NCBI GenBank assembly: GCA_900642245.1
Contig: CAAAJI010000012.1
Location: forward strand, 309,137 to 323,992
DNA from: Fragilaria radians
Lineage: Eukaryota; Bacillariophyta; Fragilariophyceae; Fragilariales; Fragilariaceae
Reading direction: 5' to 3'
DNA: 14,856 bases
Position 1 is the first letter of the stretch, and every line of letters starts with the position of its first letter. Below the pieces are notes generated by a model. The model was not told where the DNA came from, did not search any database, and saw nothing but the letters and a program-made list of their open reading frames with translations. Below are positions 1-7,966 of the stretch, piece by piece. The translations under genes and the position numbers were made by a program.

Positions 1-741
1 AGGCTAACACTTTCTAGTTGCCGCAAAATGTGTAAGCTAGCTTCATGAGCTTTCAAAGAGCCCAATCAAATGCGTAAGGAAGATATTCAGTAGCACAAAC
101 GGATGGCTGATATTGAATGCACTTTTATAAAAATGTTATTGCTCAAGGAAACTTTATGATTAAAATTTTTGAAAAATCTGATAATTTTAAGAGTGTAACT
201 ATTCTAGGGAGAAGAGAGGAGAAATATGCAGTTTCATTAGGATTGCAATCGGATATTTTGGCAAGCATCTGATGCATCGCCAGCTCGGTTGCCTTGTGTA
301 CTGCGATAGTGTTGACTTTGACAAGATGTGGTAAAGGACTTCTTTGTAAAAGATAAAGTTTAACTAACGAAGACAGCAAGCTTGGATGGCAAAAATTCTT
401 ATTTGAACTATTACTGAAGTATATCAGAATAGGTCAATCAAAATAATCCAGCGCTTTCCAAAATAGATTTTACGAAGTTTGCATACCTCTTTTAACGACT
501 TGTAATATTTGATAGTTCAGTGCTCACGACAACTAAAGAAAAGCTGGAAGGTACAAAAGCTAATTGTTTTATCATGCTTAATAGTGAAAAATAGTTGGCT
601 TTGAATGACTTTCGTAGCTGTTTGGAACATTCAGTTTAAGAGATCATAGAAAACTATTTAAGAGATTATAGAATTGATGTCAGGATTGTAGATTAAGCAA
701 ATGGAAAGTTTCCAAAGAATGATAGGTGAGAAAAGGTCAAC
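1..741. other. AT-rich spacer, no intact gene
   Basis: No reading frame with an ATG and recognisable motif was found on either strand. A 78-codon minus-strand stretch at 143-379 has only a TTG at its head and resembles nothing I know. A small imperfect tandem duplication is visible at 635-650 and 657-672 (16 bp, one mismatch, period 22). Short open pieces on the plus strand from about 520 onward may belong to the decayed coding sequence described at 742-1250, but stops are frequent. Confidence 0.5.
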
Positions 742-747
742 AAAATG

Positions 748-858
748 GACTCAAGAATGGAATACTCAGCTTTGACATCCTTTTTTCTTAATCACCGCAA
801 GCCCAAGAGGATCGAATACTGGTTTCGCATTGTTGATGAAGCTACGAGTTTGACAGGG
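748..858 (+). repeat. 111-bp direct repeat, copy 1
   Basis: This copy is identical base for base to 876-986, at a constant offset of 128 bp. It contains a run of codons without a stop that begins at the ATG at 745 and reads through to a TAG at 868, about 41 codons. The perfect identity of the two copies means the duplication is recent or maintained by conversion, or is an assembly or replication-slippage product. Confidence 0.95.
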
Positions 859-875
859 GTTAGGGGTTAGGGGTA
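859..875 (+). repeat. telomere-like 17-bp linker between the duplicate copies
   Basis: The linker reads GTTAGGGGTTAGGGGTA. With the preceding GGG of copy 1 it gives two full TTAGGGG units plus flanking G runs, close to the TTAGGG telomere repeat reported for many stramenopiles and animals but one G longer. No other TTAGGGG array occurs in the window. It could be filler DNA added at a repaired break, or a short interstitial telomeric trace. With only two units, chance cannot be excluded. Confidence 0.6.
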
Positions 876-986
876 GACTCAAGAATGGAATACTCAGCTT
901 TGACATCCTTTTTTCTTAATCACCGCAAGCCCAAGAGGATCGAATACTGGTTTCGCATTGTTGATGAAGCTACGAGTTTGACAGGG
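876..986 (+). repeat. 111-bp direct repeat, copy 2
   Basis: This is the second, identical copy of 748-858. The 128-bp period is not a multiple of three, so the duplication breaks any reading frame crossing both copies: copy 1 runs into TAG at 868, and copy 2 in the equivalent frame is preceded by TAG at 861 and ends at a TGA just past 996. Sequence after 986 differs from that after 858, so the copy boundary is sharp. Confidence 0.95.
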
Positions 987-1752
987 AATATATCTGAGGT
1001 GGAAAGTTGAAACTACTAAAGTACTGATCAAAATTATTGAAAGCTTAAAAGCTGAGGACCCTATGAAAGGTATTCGTTATCTCATATCCTTTTCCAATCA
1101 ACTTAATTTATTGTTAATGGCGGAGCAAAAGTTGGCGATTAAATAAACGATGAGATCTTGCACAAGAATGAGATCATTGAGGAGAATGCATGCTAAATTA
1201 AACTATTCGGAATTGCAAAATAACTCTAGTTGAGCAAATAACAATTTCTTGTAAAGGGCTTATAAAGACATTTGAACAATACATTAAAGACTTCTTCGTT
1301 TCGGCTTCGGTTCGATTAAACATCACTATTCTCTTTTGTATGATTTGTCTCAATTGTTTTTTGAGTTAGTGATACTTGTAATCGAGGTTCTGACACTCCG
1401 GGAAAGAAGGAAAATTTCCAACTTGGAGTGAGAATTTAAGGAATGCTGTTGGTCAACTTTAATATTTATAAGTCTGGAGACGTAATCATTGAGACGAATG
1501 AAAAAGACCGAAACATGTGAAGCATAGTAGATGTAAAAATGAGATGGCAAACACGGAATTAATACTGCTGCATGACATCAAGAAAAGCATTGGTTATCTT
1601 GTTCAGTATTGAGAAGGTGAAGAATATATTCTAGATTTGGATTAAATGCAGTACAGTCAAATTGATAAATGACTGCTGAATGACTGACAAGATTTACTCT
1701 AAATATTTGACAAACCTTAGAGGTTGTACGTATTCATATGATTGATTTCCAT

Positions 1753-1764
1753 CATGTGCACATG
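1753..1764. promoter_or_regulatory. 12-bp perfect palindrome (possible dimeric factor site)
   Basis: CATGTGCACATG is its own reverse complement and contains overlapping CANNTG E-box-type hexamers. It lies 174 bp upstream of the kinase ATG. A bHLH or other dimeric factor could bind it. This is sequence inference only, and a 12-bp palindrome can occur by chance. Confidence 0.25.
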
Positions 1765-1896
1765 GTGGTTCTCAGCTTGAGCGTGACAGTTTTCATTCAT
1801 TCATTTCAACTTGTTTTAGGACATGGTCCAAGCATGTTAGTTGAGCATTCAAATAGTTTACCCTATTTTTAGGTACTCACCAACAAAAATTCACTG

Positions 1897-1904
1897 TGAC
1901 GTGG
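1897..1904 (+). promoter_or_regulatory. TGACGTGG, CRE/bZIP-like element
   Basis: The element lies 34 bp upstream of the kinase start codon. TGACGT cores are bound by bZIP factors, and in diatoms such elements are known from CO2/cAMP-responsive promoters. Whether it acts here is unknown. It lies so close to the ATG that it may be in the 5' leader instead. Confidence 0.25.
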
Positions 1905-1938
1905 AAAAAAAACCAAGTAGCAAAGGACTCTAGACACG

Positions 1939-2745
1939 ATGCTATATTCAATAATCATTTTCCAATTGATCATCTTGTGTATCCTTCAACTGTCACTTGC
2001 CATTACGATTCATGATAATTATTTATCCATGAGATCCAACAATATGTACGAGAATCTTGCATTTGAATTGCAACAACGTCGTCGAGAGCATATTGATGAC
2101 GACGATTGTGATCGCAAGGAGCAACAACAACAACAATATTGGGTTGCGATAGCTGGAGGGCCAGGTTCGGGGAAGACAACAATAGCCCATGAAGTTTCAG
2201 AATGTTTGAATCGAATGGAACCAAATTGTAGTATAGTCATTCCAATGGATGGGTTTCATTATACCAAATCAAGGCTCAAGGAGTTAGACCCTAGTGGACT
2301 TCTACTTCGACAACGTGGTTCGCCTTGGACATTCGATGCTGAATTATGTCTTCAGCTTTTATCCGATGCGAAAGAAAAGAAACATGGCTCCTTCCCATCC
2401 TATGATCGGAACATTTCCGATCCTGTTTGGGAGAGTATTCGCTTACTTCCGGAGCATAAATTTGTTTTGATCGAGGGATTGTATCTCCTTTGGAAAGATG
2501 ATACACGGTGGGAACCTTTACAAAAGCTTTGGGATGAAAAATGGTTTGTTAAAGTTCCTTCGGACGCGATACAAAGACAACGTCTAATCCAACGATCGCT
2601 TCGTACTTGGTCCCAATCAAAAGCTGAGATATGGGGCGAAGGAGAAATAGGGGCGGCAGCAAGAGTCGATCAAAATGATGTTCCGAACATGAATCTTGTT
2701 GCTACTTGCGAAGCTTACGCTGATATAGTGATAATAAATAATTAG
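1939..2745 (+). CDS. P-loop kinase of the uridine kinase/phosphoribulokinase-like superfamily
   Basis: The product is 268 residues and intronless, probably an ATP-dependent kinase of a small metabolite. The family includes uridine kinase, phosphoribulokinase and yeast YFH7-like proteins, and the substrate cannot be read from sequence. In order: a hydrophobic N-terminus (residues 3-20, ending LSLA) resembling a signal peptide; a low-complexity Asp/Gln stretch (53-66); Walker A GGPGSGKTT (73-81); MDGFH (103-107) at the usual substrate/acid position; RGSPWTFD (126-133); FPSYDR...DPV (152-163); and the hydrophobic strand VLIEGLYLL (176-184). The C-terminal region with RQR and RSLR supplies basic residues expected for phosphate binding. 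The first ATG (1939) gives the signal-like leader. In-frame Met31 (2029) or Met36 would give a cytosolic form starting before the catalytic core. The stop lies 74 bp from the convergent ABCG stop. Family assignment is firm; substrate and compartment are open. Confidence 0.85.
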   Translation: MLYSIIIFQLIILCILQLSLAITIHDNYLSMRSNNMYENLAFELQQRRREHIDDDDCDRKEQQQQQYWVAIAGGPGSGKTTIAHEVSECLNRMEPNCSIVIPMDGFHYTKSRLKELDPSGLLLRQRGSPWTFDAELCLQLLSDAKEKKHGSFPSYDRNISDPVWESIRLLPEHKFVLIEGLYLLWKDDTRWEPLQKLWDEKWFVKVPSDAIQRQRLIQRSLRTWSQSKAEIWGEGEIGAAARVDQNDVPNMNLVATCEAYADIVIINN

Positions 2746-2819
2746 CATTAATTTTCCCATAATCTGGATTACATTATGAAAGGTAGTACTGCAATCATAG
2801 GAAGGAAAGTTGGAATACC

Positions 2820-4903
2820 TCACGAGAAAGACTTTCCTCTTTGCCTTAACACAATAACTGCAACTGTCCGAAAAAATACAAACAATGCAATTAGGGCAAG
2901 CCAATACCACCAAACGTCATCTTCCGAAACACCATTTTGGTTCAAAATCAAGTCACAATTTTCGGATGCCTTGCCTGCATCACAGTTACTGAATTCGTAA
3001 GCAAAACTTAACCGGGACGCGTAGGTTAGAGAGCAAAGATATTGAGACCAACGGATCCACTCCGGAATTAGCTCAATAGCTAGGAAAACTCCAGAGAAGT
3101 ACATTTGTGGTACAACAACAAGAGTAAAAAGAGATTCAGCAGCTTTCATGTCAGAGAAAAACGATCCCAATGCAACAGCTACTGCAGTACTTGTCATGGC
3201 CAACGCAAAGGTAATTCCAAGTAAGTGAAAGAAGCTTTGTCGAAACCCAATCATGAAGTAGACAATCAGGGCTTGAATCACCATCACCAAGAATGAAACA
3301 AAGGCTTCAGATGCAAGATGTGACAAAAAGTATGGTAGGATCCCATAGTGACCAGTGGAGTATTCACGCAAGAATAAACGACGTTCTGAGGCGAATACAA
3401 TCAGGGCACTTTGCGCCTGACCCATCATGGTCGAAATGTTAACATTGATAAGTGCACCAAGTTGTCCTTGTGTAACTCCTGGCATCGCTCTATCCTTGGT
3501 ACCGATCTGAAAGAATATAACCCCAAAAACCAAGCTTAGAAAGCTTGTAATGAAAATGTTAATTAGCGTTGACATAGAATTTTTCACCAAACTAGTCTTC
3601 TCACGATATACTAATGCAACAAGCTGAGTCCAGAAAGACGCACTGTTCCTCTCTGGAACAGACACCTTTTTTGTTGGCGACGAAGAGGTCGGCTTCTCGT
3701 CACTGATGAAGAATCCATTTTGTTTCAGGACTTTTACATCATTTTCCTGAGCTATATCCTACGTATGTAAGTCGTGAATGTGAGCATAACATGGATGAAC
3801 ACCTTCCCTTGTACATATTCCGAATATATTCTGCTTACCAAAATCCAATCCGCTGGGTTATAGTTTTGTGGAATCGGAAACCCAGTCTTTTGAAGGTCGG
3901 CGGTAAGATCCCTAATTGCACCTTGATACATGAGCATGCCCTTGTGAAGAAGGATCAAACGATCAAAGGAGGCGAAAATCTCTGATGACGGCTGATGTAT
4001 TGTAAATAGAACAATGTTCCCACCCTGTGCTACTTTTTTGAGGAGCTTCATAACTTGTTTAGCAGCGTATGAATCCAAACCACTGGTGGGCTCGTCAAGG
4101 AAGATAATACTGGGTTGAGTGATGAGTTCAACTCCAATCGATACTCTTCTTTTCTCCCCACCTGAAATTCCTTTTTTCAGACCTCCTCCAATTATTGTAT
4201 CACTACATTCCACAAGTCCCAACTCCTCTAGATACTTATCAACCATTGTATCAATTTTAGAATCGAGTGTTCCGCGTGGAAGACGTAACTTGGCCGAGAA
4301 GCGTAAAGCTTGACGTGGAGTAGAAGATTCATGGAGAGCATCCTCTTGCGCTACGAATGCAAACATTGTTCGGATCGCATGATTTTGATTGTGATCCACA
4401 ATTTCGTCACCGAACCACATGTTGCCATTTACCTTTAGTAATCGACCCTTTGTACGCGCTCGACCAGCCAGGACATTGAAGAGAGTAGTTTTTCCAGCAC
4501 CTTGAGAGAATTTTCAAAATTTAGAGAATCAATCAGTAAGCAAAAATGAACTTAAATGGTGCACTCACCGGAAGCCCCCATGATTGCGGAGAGTTCCCCA
4601 CCGTTCGCTTTACCCCACACATCTTTCAAAATATCTTTTTCTACAGCTCCAGTTTTGCTGTTATGCTAAGTAAACGATAGCGATAAGCAAATAGAAATCA
4701 ATACGTTGTTATTGATTGGTATTTTGTTAACGTAAATGAAAAAAACTTACCAACGTCACTTGGATATTTGACCATGACAGATTTTTCAAATCCGAGTTCA
4801 CCTTTCGTTGAGAGAAGGGGCCGAGTTCTAAGGGTGGGACTGTATTTTCAAAATCTTCAACATCTCCAGAGGAATAAAGAACGCTTTGGTTAACTTCTGT
4901 CAT
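2820..4903 (-). CDS. ABCG (White-type) half ABC transporter, four exons
   Basis: The model has exons 4903-4751, 4665-4569, 4500-3839 and 3758-2820, totalling 1851 nt and giving 616 residues, a normal length for an ABCG half-transporter. All junctions are GT-AG and restore conserved motifs. The nucleotide-binding domain comes first: Walker A GASGAGKT (81-88), Q-loop Gln135, signature ISGGE (195-199), Walker B IIFLDE (215-220), D-loop SGLD (223-226) and H-loop His252, then the family motif NYNPADWILD. The ABC2 membrane domain follows, with about six hydrophobic segments: roughly 368-389, 405-425, 450-475, 480-505, 510-530 and 590-608. It would dimerise and export lipophilic or other small substrates across a membrane. 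The start at 4903 is the only in-frame ATG. The frame stays open to a TAG at 5036-5038, so a spliced upstream exon is possible. Substrate is unknown. Confidence 0.88.
3759..3838 (-). other. ABCG intron 3 (80 nt)
   Basis: The donor GTAAGC (3838-3833) and the acceptor CGTAG ending at 3759 give a phase 0 intron. Joining restores NPADWIL-DIAQEND, the conserved end of the nucleotide-binding domain. Unspliced reading would add unrelated residues and reach a stop at 3752. Confidence 0.88.
4501..4568 (-). other. ABCG intron 2 (68 nt), inside Walker A
   Basis: The donor GTGAGT (4568-4563) and the acceptor CAAG ending at 4501 give a phase 1 intron. The split codon is Gly84 of GASGAGKT, so the ATP-binding loop exists only after splicing. 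Confidence 0.9.
4666..4750 (-). other. ABCG intron 1 (85 nt)
   Basis: The donor GTAAGT (4750-4745) follows TTG, and the acceptor TTAG ends at 4666. The intron is phase 0. Splicing joins IQVTL to HNSKTGAVEKDILKDVWG, which matches the beta-strand region that precedes Walker A in ABCG proteins. Confidence 0.85.
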
Positions 4904-5050
4904 CTCACAATCAAACCTTTTTTCAAAGTTTTGTGTCGTAAAAAATTTGCACAAATCAGAACACACTCGAACACTACCCTGATCCCTAATGATGTTAATT
5001 TGTTGTTTTGGGAAGCAGTGGGTTCTTTTCGATTCCTACGTGACAACTAG
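4904..5050 (-). promoter_or_regulatory. ABCG 5' leader/promoter region
   Basis: This is an ATG-less open frame from 5035 down to the start codon at 4903. It contains several AG dinucleotides that could be acceptors for an upstream exon (for example ATCATTAG near 4993). On the minus strand an ACGT-core motif GTCACGTA occurs at about 5037-5044, similar to bZIP sites. No TATA box is evident. Confidence 0.3.
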
Positions 5051-6769
5051 TTGACTTCCCATGAAATTGGAACCAAAATCTGAGATTTATTGTATTTTTA
5101 AGTATCCCTGATCCTTTTTCAAGTGGAGATACTCATCTCCTTACCGAAGTTGCATGATAACTTTGACAGTCGAGCTCTCCACTTTTATCACATGTCAGGA
5201 AATCTCATGGTGATGATAGAATCAGACGTTAAATCAATCCACACTAAAAAAGAAGGAGAATTTGCTTCTTTACTTAACCTGAGATTTGGAATATGAGATT
5301 TATGTTATAAAATGAGGCAGCAGTAGAAGAGACCTTATCAAGCACATATTCAGTTATTGAGGGACATACTGCAGTCTTGGATAAATTGAGCATATTGTAA
5401 ATTAAGACTCATAAAGTTATCAAGACAAAAGGGAAAGTAAAAGTTTAATGTGACGTGCATTCTTTGTGGAAAGTGGGTTGTATTATCTCAAGGAAGCAAA
5501 GTAGAGGAAAGTAAATTGACTCACACGCTTGAACACTAGCTGGGAATTAGGGTTTAACAAAAGATACTGATATTGTGGGGCGCTTGCTTCCTTGACATGA
5601 ACAAACAATATTAGAAGAGAGAGAAGACATATACTTAGTCAGGAAAATTGTCGAGAGGAAGTAGGATTTCAAATTGTGGAAACTGGAGGACACCAAAAGC
5701 ATAGAAAAATGAAAATCACAAAGCTGTTGCACTAAAGGTTTATTTCATACGTTGATTTCATATTGAGCATTACTCAGATGCAAAATTGGATAGAAGTTAC
5801 AAGGCAATGAAGAAGTATTTGTGTTGAAGAAGAAGAACATATGGAGATTAGTGTCAAAACCGTTTAGTCTTCTATGCAAGTCAAGGGGCAACAAAAACTT
5901 TGGTGCGTCACATGAATTATTTCAAGATAATCATAGAGGCATGAATAACCCATGAAAAATAGATTGCTTGCTGAAACCAGCCGTTTTGGGGATGACATTA
6001 GCTGACATTTGATATGTAATGTGGAGAATTGTGTAGCCAATTCAAGCGAAGAGGCACAATAGTAATATGATACAGAAAAAAGCGAACTTACATTTAGGTA
6101 TTGGAAAAATAAGATTTATAAAATCCTTTAATTCATACCCTTAAGTTCAGAGTTCATATGTCAAGGCAACAAATTGGTAATCCCGTATGACACTGAAAAA
6201 TCGATTTTCAAAAGATTTCTAAAGTAACAAGCAAGAAACACTGAGTTTGAAATTATGCGATGAGATTAATTCATCTAGATTATCCTTACAATAGCATCTT
6301 AGACATTGAACAATAAATATGTAAATTCCAAATTGATCACTGTACAAAAAAATGAACTGTTATTATTCATTGGAAAAGCAATATACAGTAGTGCATTACA
6401 TGTCTATGGCTAATTCCCAACTGTCGACATTAATTTGACAAAGAAATAATCCTGTAAATGAAAAATTCCGAATCGTCAAAATAAAAACAGAAACTCCATA
6501 TAACTTAGGAATTAGTTGGAAAACACAACACAAAGCCAGAATATTTGTGATATCTAATTGATACAATCTGTGAGCATCAGCTTTGATGTTTCATTACATA
6601 ATTTCTTGAATATCTGTTTGAAAAGCAAAAGAATATTTTCTGCGGGAAGGATAACGACACCCGTTCAAACGCTGCAAAAAGATATAAGGTACATTTTTAG
6701 ATGATGTGTGGTAAAATCTGGCAGAGGTCAAACACAACTTAGGAAAACTCAAATCACTTCCAAGATTAC

Positions 6770-6793
6770 TTAACTTCCGTATTAGGAAGTTAA
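6770..6793. repeat. inverted repeat, 9-bp arms and 6-nt loop
   Basis: The arms TTAACTTCC (6770-6778) and GGAAGTTAA (6785-6793) are perfect reverse complements around GTATTA. The spacer holds no adjacent gene end, so it is not an obvious terminator. It may be the remnant of a mobile-element end or may be fortuitous. Confidence 0.5.
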
Positions 6794-6878
6794 CTCTATT
6801 CGAAGTTATTTTCAAGTTGTGTAGAGTTTAACATGAAAGTAATACTCTGTGGTGATTACAACCAACATGTGACAGTAT

Positions 6879-6884
6879 CACGTG
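6879..6884. promoter_or_regulatory. CACGTG G-box-like hexamer
   Basis: This is a single perfect G-box/E-box hexamer, 1.1 kb upstream of the armadillo gene and 2 kb upstream of ABCG. Such hexamers are recognised by bHLH and bZIP factors in many eukaryotes. One occurrence in 15 kb is not significant by itself. Confidence 0.15.
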
Positions 6885-7421
6885 GAAGGCTCTGTAACAC
6901 GTTTGGGATAGCAAAGCAATTAAATTTGTATTGTCATTTTCACAAAATTCAATAGGTTACTTCCGACGTAAATTAGGAATAGAATCCTTTTCCACTGAAT
7001 TTTTTATAAATAAAAATTCAAATGGTAGGCATGTCTCAAATAGTTTTCTGGACGTCCCCAATTCATCAAAATTTAAGCATCAAGTCTAGTCAAATTTGAT
7101 GTGTTCAATCCAAGAAGAAATCACTCAAACGCTAAGGCTGTGTGAAACTTGGCTAAGAAGCCAAATTCCCTAATTCAGATGCCTTATTTTGTATTTGGAC
7201 AAGATATCAGTGTTAAATCTCACCCAGACAAAGTATAGTATTGCTTGTGCAAACGAGTTTTTGTGATCCTGTGCAGTTAGGCTATTTCTCAAAATACTCG
7301 AAAGAAGTTTTTTGTGTTGTTTCGAATTTCTGTTGGCTTTTCCTATTGCAAATGGGAACCAGCGATACATGCTATACAAATTTGCATTTAGATTTCAAAT
7401 TTGATATCAAGTTTTGAGATT

Positions 7422-7741
7422 AAACGCACCCTAAGCGCGTGTCATACCAGAACAGATTCAAAAAATCTGGCGAGATCCGATTGATTCCCTGGAAAGAAAT
7501 CGAAGCCTACGCAGACCACAAGGAACCTTGCATGCGTGCGATGTTGCTCAATATATACTATACGGTTGCTTGTACCTTCTACGAGAAAGGTATGTATGAA
7601 AAAAAAACAAGACCAACGAGTAGTCTTTCTACATCAGTACCAATTCGGCTGTTGTATCGTATCAATTTCAATCAAGAGTCAAGGTCTAAGCACAACAAAG
7701 GAAGCCACAAAAGGTCTCCAAAAGCGACTTGTCGAGCCTAA
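7422..7741 (+). pseudogene. orphan exon-like open stretch, unidentified
   Basis: The frame is open from just after TAA 7421-7423 to TAA 7739-7741, about 105 codons, with no ATG in its first 35 codons. Residues read like real protein (RLIPWKEIEAYADHKEPC, then MRAMLLNIYYTVACTFYEK) and the stretch is richer in G+C than its surroundings. A good splice donor GTATGT starts at 7590 directly after the coding-like part. A possible acceptor CAG precedes the coding-like part at about 7446-7448, and another lies at 7635-7637. It could be an internal exon of a gene whose other exons are lost, a truncated gene copy, or an undetected short gene starting at the ATG near 7532. It shares frame with the armadillo gene, but a stop and 225 bp separate them. 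The family is not recognised. Confidence 0.35.
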
Positions 7742-7966
7742 TTCTTCGTGCTTTCAACCGACAAACTAGTTAGGTTCAAAGAGATATATCTTGTTATCTA
7801 AGCGGGATACTATTGTCGTTTCGCATTTTTTAGGGTTGCAAGAAAGACTTTTTCTTAAATTGCTCTAAGCATTTCAATCAGTCTATTTGCTCATCGCTTA
7901 CAAAGAATCATCTTAATAGCTGTCTTTACTTAAATCCTCATTTTATAAGTGCTACATTGACCGCCA

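Larger units (their letters stand above)
742..1250 (+). pseudogene. probable decayed coding sequence, unidentified
   Basis: Successive open pieces on the plus strand read like protein but sit in different frames. The frame set by the ATG at 745 gives 38 codons per repeat copy, rich in charged and aromatic residues (it includes RIEYWFRIVDEATSL). After a frame change, 982-1143 is open for 54 codons ending in TAA. A third frame from about 1146 gives a Glu/Asn/Ile-rich piece (DEILHKNEIIEENA) and then several TAA/TAG stops. The composition of the last part suggests helical or coiled-coil protein. No domain is recognised, and an AT-rich non-coding origin remains possible. If real, the gene is broken by the 128-bp duplication, at least two frameshifts and multiple stops. 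Confidence 0.3.
1251..1938. other. spacer upstream of the kinase gene
   Basis: No supported gene lies here. The minus-strand open stretch at 1350-1550 is short and featureless. A CATT microsatellite-like run sits near 1794-1806. The final 200 bp probably hold the promoter and 5' leader of the kinase gene, with two motifs listed separately. Confidence 0.45.
5051..7421. other. AT-rich intergenic spacer between divergent genes
   Basis: About 2.4 kb without a supported gene. All six frames are closed at roughly the rate expected for this base composition. One plus-strand frame between 5551 and 6350 was followed codon by codon and has about 15 stops in 266 codons, so it gives no sign of coding. 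Visible elements are TGACGTGC at 5451-5458, CACGTG at 6879-6884 and the hairpin at 6770-6793. Promoters of both flanking genes must lie at its ends. Confidence 0.55.

Noticed and set aside
143..379. 78-codon minus-strand open stretch
   Set aside because: It begins with TTG rather than ATG, has no recognisable motif and lies in AT-rich DNA. There is insufficient support for a gene, although part of it reads as plausibly protein-like.
1146..1350. Idea that TAA/TAG are read as glutamine (alternative genetic code)
   Set aside because: The three intact genes end normally with TAG or TGA just where their families end, and their frames contain no internal TAA or TAG. Decay of a pseudogene is the simpler explanation.
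5551..6350. Plus-strand frame with protein-like pieces between stops (for example around 5800-5955)
   Set aside because: About 15 stops in 266 codons is the rate expected for random AT-rich DNA. The longest open run, about 53 codons, is unremarkable.
7149..7164. TTGGCT/AGCCAA hairpin with 4-nt loop
   Set aside because: A 6-bp stem in the middle of a spacer is expected by chance several times in a window this size.
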